Under the pieces are notes generated by a model. The model saw only the letters and a list, made by a program, of their open reading frames with translations, was not told the origin of the DNA and made no database searches. A stretch of DNA of 64,000 nt from Bacilli bacterium (lineage in GTDB: Bacteria; Bacillota_I; Bacilli_A; RF39; UBA660): positions 64,025 to 128,024 of the forward strand of contig JAFXTH010000005.1 of the NCBI GenBank assembly GCA_017525035.1, read 5' to 3'. The position numbers and the translations under genes are program-made. Shown here one piece after another: positions 61,267-64,000 of this stretch (the stretch's first letter is position 1; each line of letters opens with the position of its first letter).

Positions 61267-62067
61267 ATGAGAAACGTAAAGATAGTGTTTACAGATTTAG
61301 ATGGTACCCTAACATACGCTTCAGGAAAGATCGATATTAAAAATAAAAAGATATTTGAAAATCTTAAAAATATCGGTATTCCAGTAGTTATTAATACAGG
61401 AAGATCAATACCTTATGCAGTATCTATTTGCAAACAATTCTCAACAAGCAATTATGTTATTGCATCCAATGGTGCCGAAGTATATAACTATGTATCAAAA
61501 AATATGATTTATAGAAGCACAATCAATAGTGATAATGCTGCTAAATTAGATGCTTTAATAGAAAAATATAATCTAATGTTCATGGCAAATGGAATAGAAA
61601 GAATATATTCTAATAAAACAGAAGATAACGTAGGATTTGTTATGGTAAATAAATTAAGTGACATAACTGAAGAAGAAATATCTCAAGTAGTAATTCAATC
61701 ATATAACTTAGATAATATGATGCATTTTAGAAAAGATTTACTTGAAACAACTAGTTTGAAAATTGGCAATAAGACAAAACATGTTACTGAAGGTAAGCTT
61801 CTATACTACGATGTGGTAAATAATGATGTATCTAAAGGTCATGCGCTTGAAGTTTTATGCAATCACTTAAATATTAAATGTGAAAGAGCCATGGCAATAG
61901 GTGACTCAGATAATGATCTAGAAATGCTTGAAAAAGCAGGATATAAAGTTGCTGTTGCAAATGCAAGTGATAAATTAAAGGAAGTTGCCAATTATTTAAC
62001 ACTTTCTAATAAACAAAACGGGGTTGGAATAATATTAGCTCAACTATATTCTAGTTTGAACGAATAG
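61267..62067 (+). CDS. Cof-type HAD-IIB phosphatase
   Basis: A 266-residue phosphatase of the Cof/YidA group. Motif I is FTDLDGTL, motif II VINTGRS, a C2 cap fills the middle (about 80-190), and motif IV is AMAIGDSDNDLEMLEKAG preceded by KGHALEVL. These enzymes remove phosphate from sugar phosphates, nucleotides or cofactors; the substrate cannot be named. ATG 61267 follows TAGGTGAT; an in-frame GTG at 61258 lies in that site. The transketolase gene follows after 9 bases. Confidence 0.92.
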   Translation: MRNVKIVFTDLDGTLTYASGKIDIKNKKIFENLKNIGIPVVINTGRSIPYAVSICKQFSTSNYVIASNGAEVYNYVSKNMIYRSTINSDNAAKLDALIEKYNLMFMANGIERIYSNKTEDNVGFVMVNKLSDITEEEISQVVIQSYNLDNMMHFRKDLLETTSLKIGNKTKHVTEGKLLYYDVVNNDVSKGHALEVLCNHLNIKCERAMAIGDSDNDLEMLEKAGYKVAVANASDKLKEVANYLTLSNKQNGVGIILAQLYSSLNE

Positions 62068-62076
62068 GAGATACTT

Positions 62077-64000
62077 ATGGATGATAAAAGGGAACCAATT
62101 AATAATGAAGATTTGTCAAGAATAATTGATAATATAAGAGCGCTTGGAATAGACATGATTAGTGAAGCTAATAGTGGTCATCCAGGTATTGTATTAGGAG
62201 CAGCTCCAATTATCAGTACTTTGTATACAAGTCATTTAAAAATAAGACAAGATGATCCTAAATGGATAAATAGAGATAGATTTGTAATGAGTGCAGGACA
62301 TGGTTCAGCACTATTATATGCAACATTATTCATGGCAGGATACGATATACCATTTGAAGAACTTAAAAACTTTAGAAAGCTTAATTCAATAACTCCAGGA
62401 CATCCAGAATATGGGGTTACAAATGGGGTAGATATATCTACTGGACCATTAGGCCAAGGTATAGCATCTGCTGTTGGGATGGCTATAAGTGAAAGATTTT
62501 TAAGAAATTACTTCGGTGAAGAAATTATAGATTATTACACTTATGTATTATGTGGTGATGGAGATTTAATGGAAGGAATAAGCTATGAAGCAACTTCATT
62601 AGCAGGCAAATTAAATCTTAACAAATTAATTGTATTATATGACTCTAATGATGTAACTTTAGATGGCGAATTAAAAACATCATTTAATGAGGATATAAAA
62701 GCAAGATTTGAAGCTATCGGATGGAATTATTTACGTGTTGAAGATGGTGAAAACATAGAACTTCTAAATAATGCAATATTTATGGCAAAACAGTCTCTTG
62801 ATCGACCAACAATCATTGAGGTAAAAACTGTAATAGGTAAATATAGCAAAAATGAAGGTACATGTAAAGTGCATGGTTCACCACTTGATTTAGAAGATAT
62901 CAATAATATAAAAGAACAATTAGGTCTAAGGCCAATTCCATTTGCAATATCTCTTGAAACACAAATAATAATGAAAGAAGAGATATATGATAGAAATTCA
63001 GTAGTATATAGACATTGGAATGAAGCTGTAGAAAAACTAGATGATAAATATAAAGAAAGCCTAGAATTATTAAAAGATAGCGATAAGCCAATTAAACTAC
63101 AAGAAATAGATTATGATTTCCCTGAAGATGGAAAGGATTCAACTAGAAATGTATCTGGTAAAGTAATTAATTCTATTGCCAAAACATATCCTTTCTTAAT
63201 CGGAGGAAGCGCTGACGTATCTAAGTCATCAATGGCTAGAATTAATGATACGGAAAGCTTTGATTTAATTAATCCTAGTGGTAGAAATATCAATTTTGGT
63301 ATTAGAGAACATGCAATGGGTGCAATTGCTAATGGTATAGCCTTATCTGGTTTAACTCCATTTGTATCAACATTCTTTGCATTCTCAGACTACTTAAAAC
63401 CAGCGCTTAGAATGTCTGCACTTATGAATTTGCCTGTAATATATGTATTTAGTCACGATTCAATAAGCGTAGGAGAAGATGGACCAACACATCAGCCAGT
63501 TGAACAATTAGCATCATTAAGGGCTTTACCAAATTTTGATACATATCGTCCTGCTGATGCAAACGAAACAATTGGGGCATATAAAGCAATACTTGAATTA
63601 AGACGTCCAGCAGCTATTGTACTTGGAAGAAATAAAGTTAAGATAGAAGAATCTACATCAAGTAGTAATGTTATTAAAGGAGCTTATATAGTACAAAAAG
63701 AAATTAATAATCTAGAAGCTATAATAATAACATCAGGTGAAGAATTAGAATTAACAATGAAGGTATATAATAACTTAATAGAAAAAGGTTATGGTATAAG
63801 AATAGTAAGTATGCCTTCTATGGAAAGATTTGAACAAATGGATAAAGAATATCAAGAACAAATACTTCCAAAAGATGTTAAAACATTCGTTATTGAAGCA
63901 AGTGCATCACTTTCTTGGTATAAATATGTTAAAGATAAATCATACATGTTTACAATAGATGAGTTTGGTGCAAGTGGTCCTAAAGATAAAGTATTTGAAA
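62077..64000 (+). CDS. tkt: Transketolase (3' end beyond the window)
   Basis: 641 codons of an open frame with no stop before the window ends. The ThDP-binding domain has ISEANSGHPGIVLGAAPI, SAGHGSALLYATLFMAGY, GPLGQGIASAVGMA and the GDGDLMEG motif with a following N (YDSND). The pyrimidine domain has GIREHAMGAIANGIALSG and FSHDSISVGEDGPTHQPVEQLASLRALPN. It transfers two-carbon ketol units in the non-oxidative pentose phosphate pathway. Transketolases are usually about 650-670 residues, so only the end is missing. TAGGAGA precedes the ATG, and it shares a transcript with the HAD gene. Confidence 0.95.
   Translation, partial: MDDKREPINNEDLSRIIDNIRALGIDMISEANSGHPGIVLGAAPIISTLYTSHLKIRQDDPKWINRDRFVMSAGHGSALLYATLFMAGYDIPFEELKNFRKLNSITPGHPEYGVTNGVDISTGPLGQGIASAVGMAISERFLRNYFGEEIIDYYTYVLCGDGDLMEGISYEATSLAGKLNLNKLIVLYDSNDVTLDGELKTSFNEDIKARFEAIGWNYLRVEDGENIELLNNAIFMAKQSLDRPTIIEVKTVIGKYSKNEGTCKVHGSPLDLEDINNIKEQLGLRPIPFAISLETQIIMKEEIYDRNSVVYRHWNEAVEKLDDKYKESLELLKDSDKPIKLQEIDYDFPEDGKDSTRNVSGKVINSIAKTYPFLIGGSADVSKSSMARINDTESFDLINPSGRNINFGIREHAMGAIANGIALSGLTPFVSTFFAFSDYLKPALRMSALMNLPVIYVFSHDSISVGEDGPTHQPVEQLASLRALPNFDTYRPADANETIGAYKAILELRRPAAIVLGRNKVKIEESTSSSNVIKGAYIVQKEINNLEAIIITSGEELELTMKVYNNLIEKGYGIRIVSMPSMERFEQMDKEYQEQILPKDVKTFVIEASASLSWYKYVKDKSYMFTIDEFGASGPKDKVFE

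Noticed and set aside
1-64000. Mycoplasma genetic code (TGA = Trp)
   Set aside because: Several genes, including priA, rsmD and the gene ending at 3628, end naturally in TGA, and tryptophans are TGG.
1-64000. CRISPR arrays, insertion sequences or prophage
   Set aside because: No regularly spaced direct repeats, transposase, integrase or phage structural genes were seen on either strand.

Overview
The window is a chromosomal segment of a very AT-rich, low-GC Gram-positive bacterium of the Bacilli/Erysipelotrichia/RF39 kind, probably host-associated. The evidence is the Firmicutes-type PheS Cys4 insert, a T-box leader, the ParE/ParC pair, both RNase HII and HIII, a gene order matching Bacillus ylbD-ylbE-ylbF-ylbH, and an anti-Shine-Dalgarno that pairs with AGGTGAT. 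TGA is used as a stop (for example at the ends of priA, rsmD and the gene ending at 3628), so this is not a code-4 mycoplasma. No IS, prophage integrase or CRISPR array was seen. Nearly every gene lies on the plus strand; only rnhC is on the minus strand. Transcription units are short, each typically closed by a hairpin plus T-run and followed at once by a new promoter, often with an extended -10 element (TGnTATAAT).

Layout. 1-3628: tandem array of five related genes of unknown function, only one of which keeps an HExxH zinc-protease motif. 3608-7303: promoter, T-box, pheS-pheT. 7357-12625: DUF285 lipoprotein, DUF4097 protein, YgjP-like peptidase, TrmH-type methyltransferase, rimM-trmD and an unknown. 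12700-13601: two related small membrane-hairpin proteins. 13661-16954: rplS with a leader hairpin, lepB, and an NfnAB-like flavoprotein pair. 17032-21920: lipoprotein, two single-pass surface proteins with Asn/Thr stalks, and between them a GT2 plus GT-C glycosyltransferase pair. 22014-23504: lysS.

23622-31910 is the accessory heart of the window. One WXG100/Esx-like cluster (23622-25978) and a second cluster (29824-31910) of short helical proteins flank a run of small metabolic or 'housecleaning' enzymes. The second cluster holds a pair with a GNGN motif exactly where WXG normally sits, and a protein with a YD-like repeat head and an Esx-like helical tail. No EssC-type motor ATPase or other secretion core is present here, so assignment to type VII secretion is inference.

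32048-41591: Sel1-repeat protein, zinc PLC-like protein, NUDIX, PP2C-like, peptidase E-like, rbgA, DUF5011-polysaccharide deacetylase, membrane protein, rnhB, priA. 41629-48476: parE-parC bracketed by unknown genes that share an N-terminal motif. 48498-52143: ylbD-ylbE-U32-ylbF-rsmD. 52186-55226: prepilin-like surface protein, zinc-ribbon membrane protein, SPFH protein with two zinc ribbons. 55265-56509: rnhC (minus) and two tRNA genes. 56615-61203: lineage-specific genes of unknown function, including a triple GNAT-fold protein. 61267-end: HAD phosphatase and a transketolase cut by the window edge. All calls come from reading the sequence; no database search was run.
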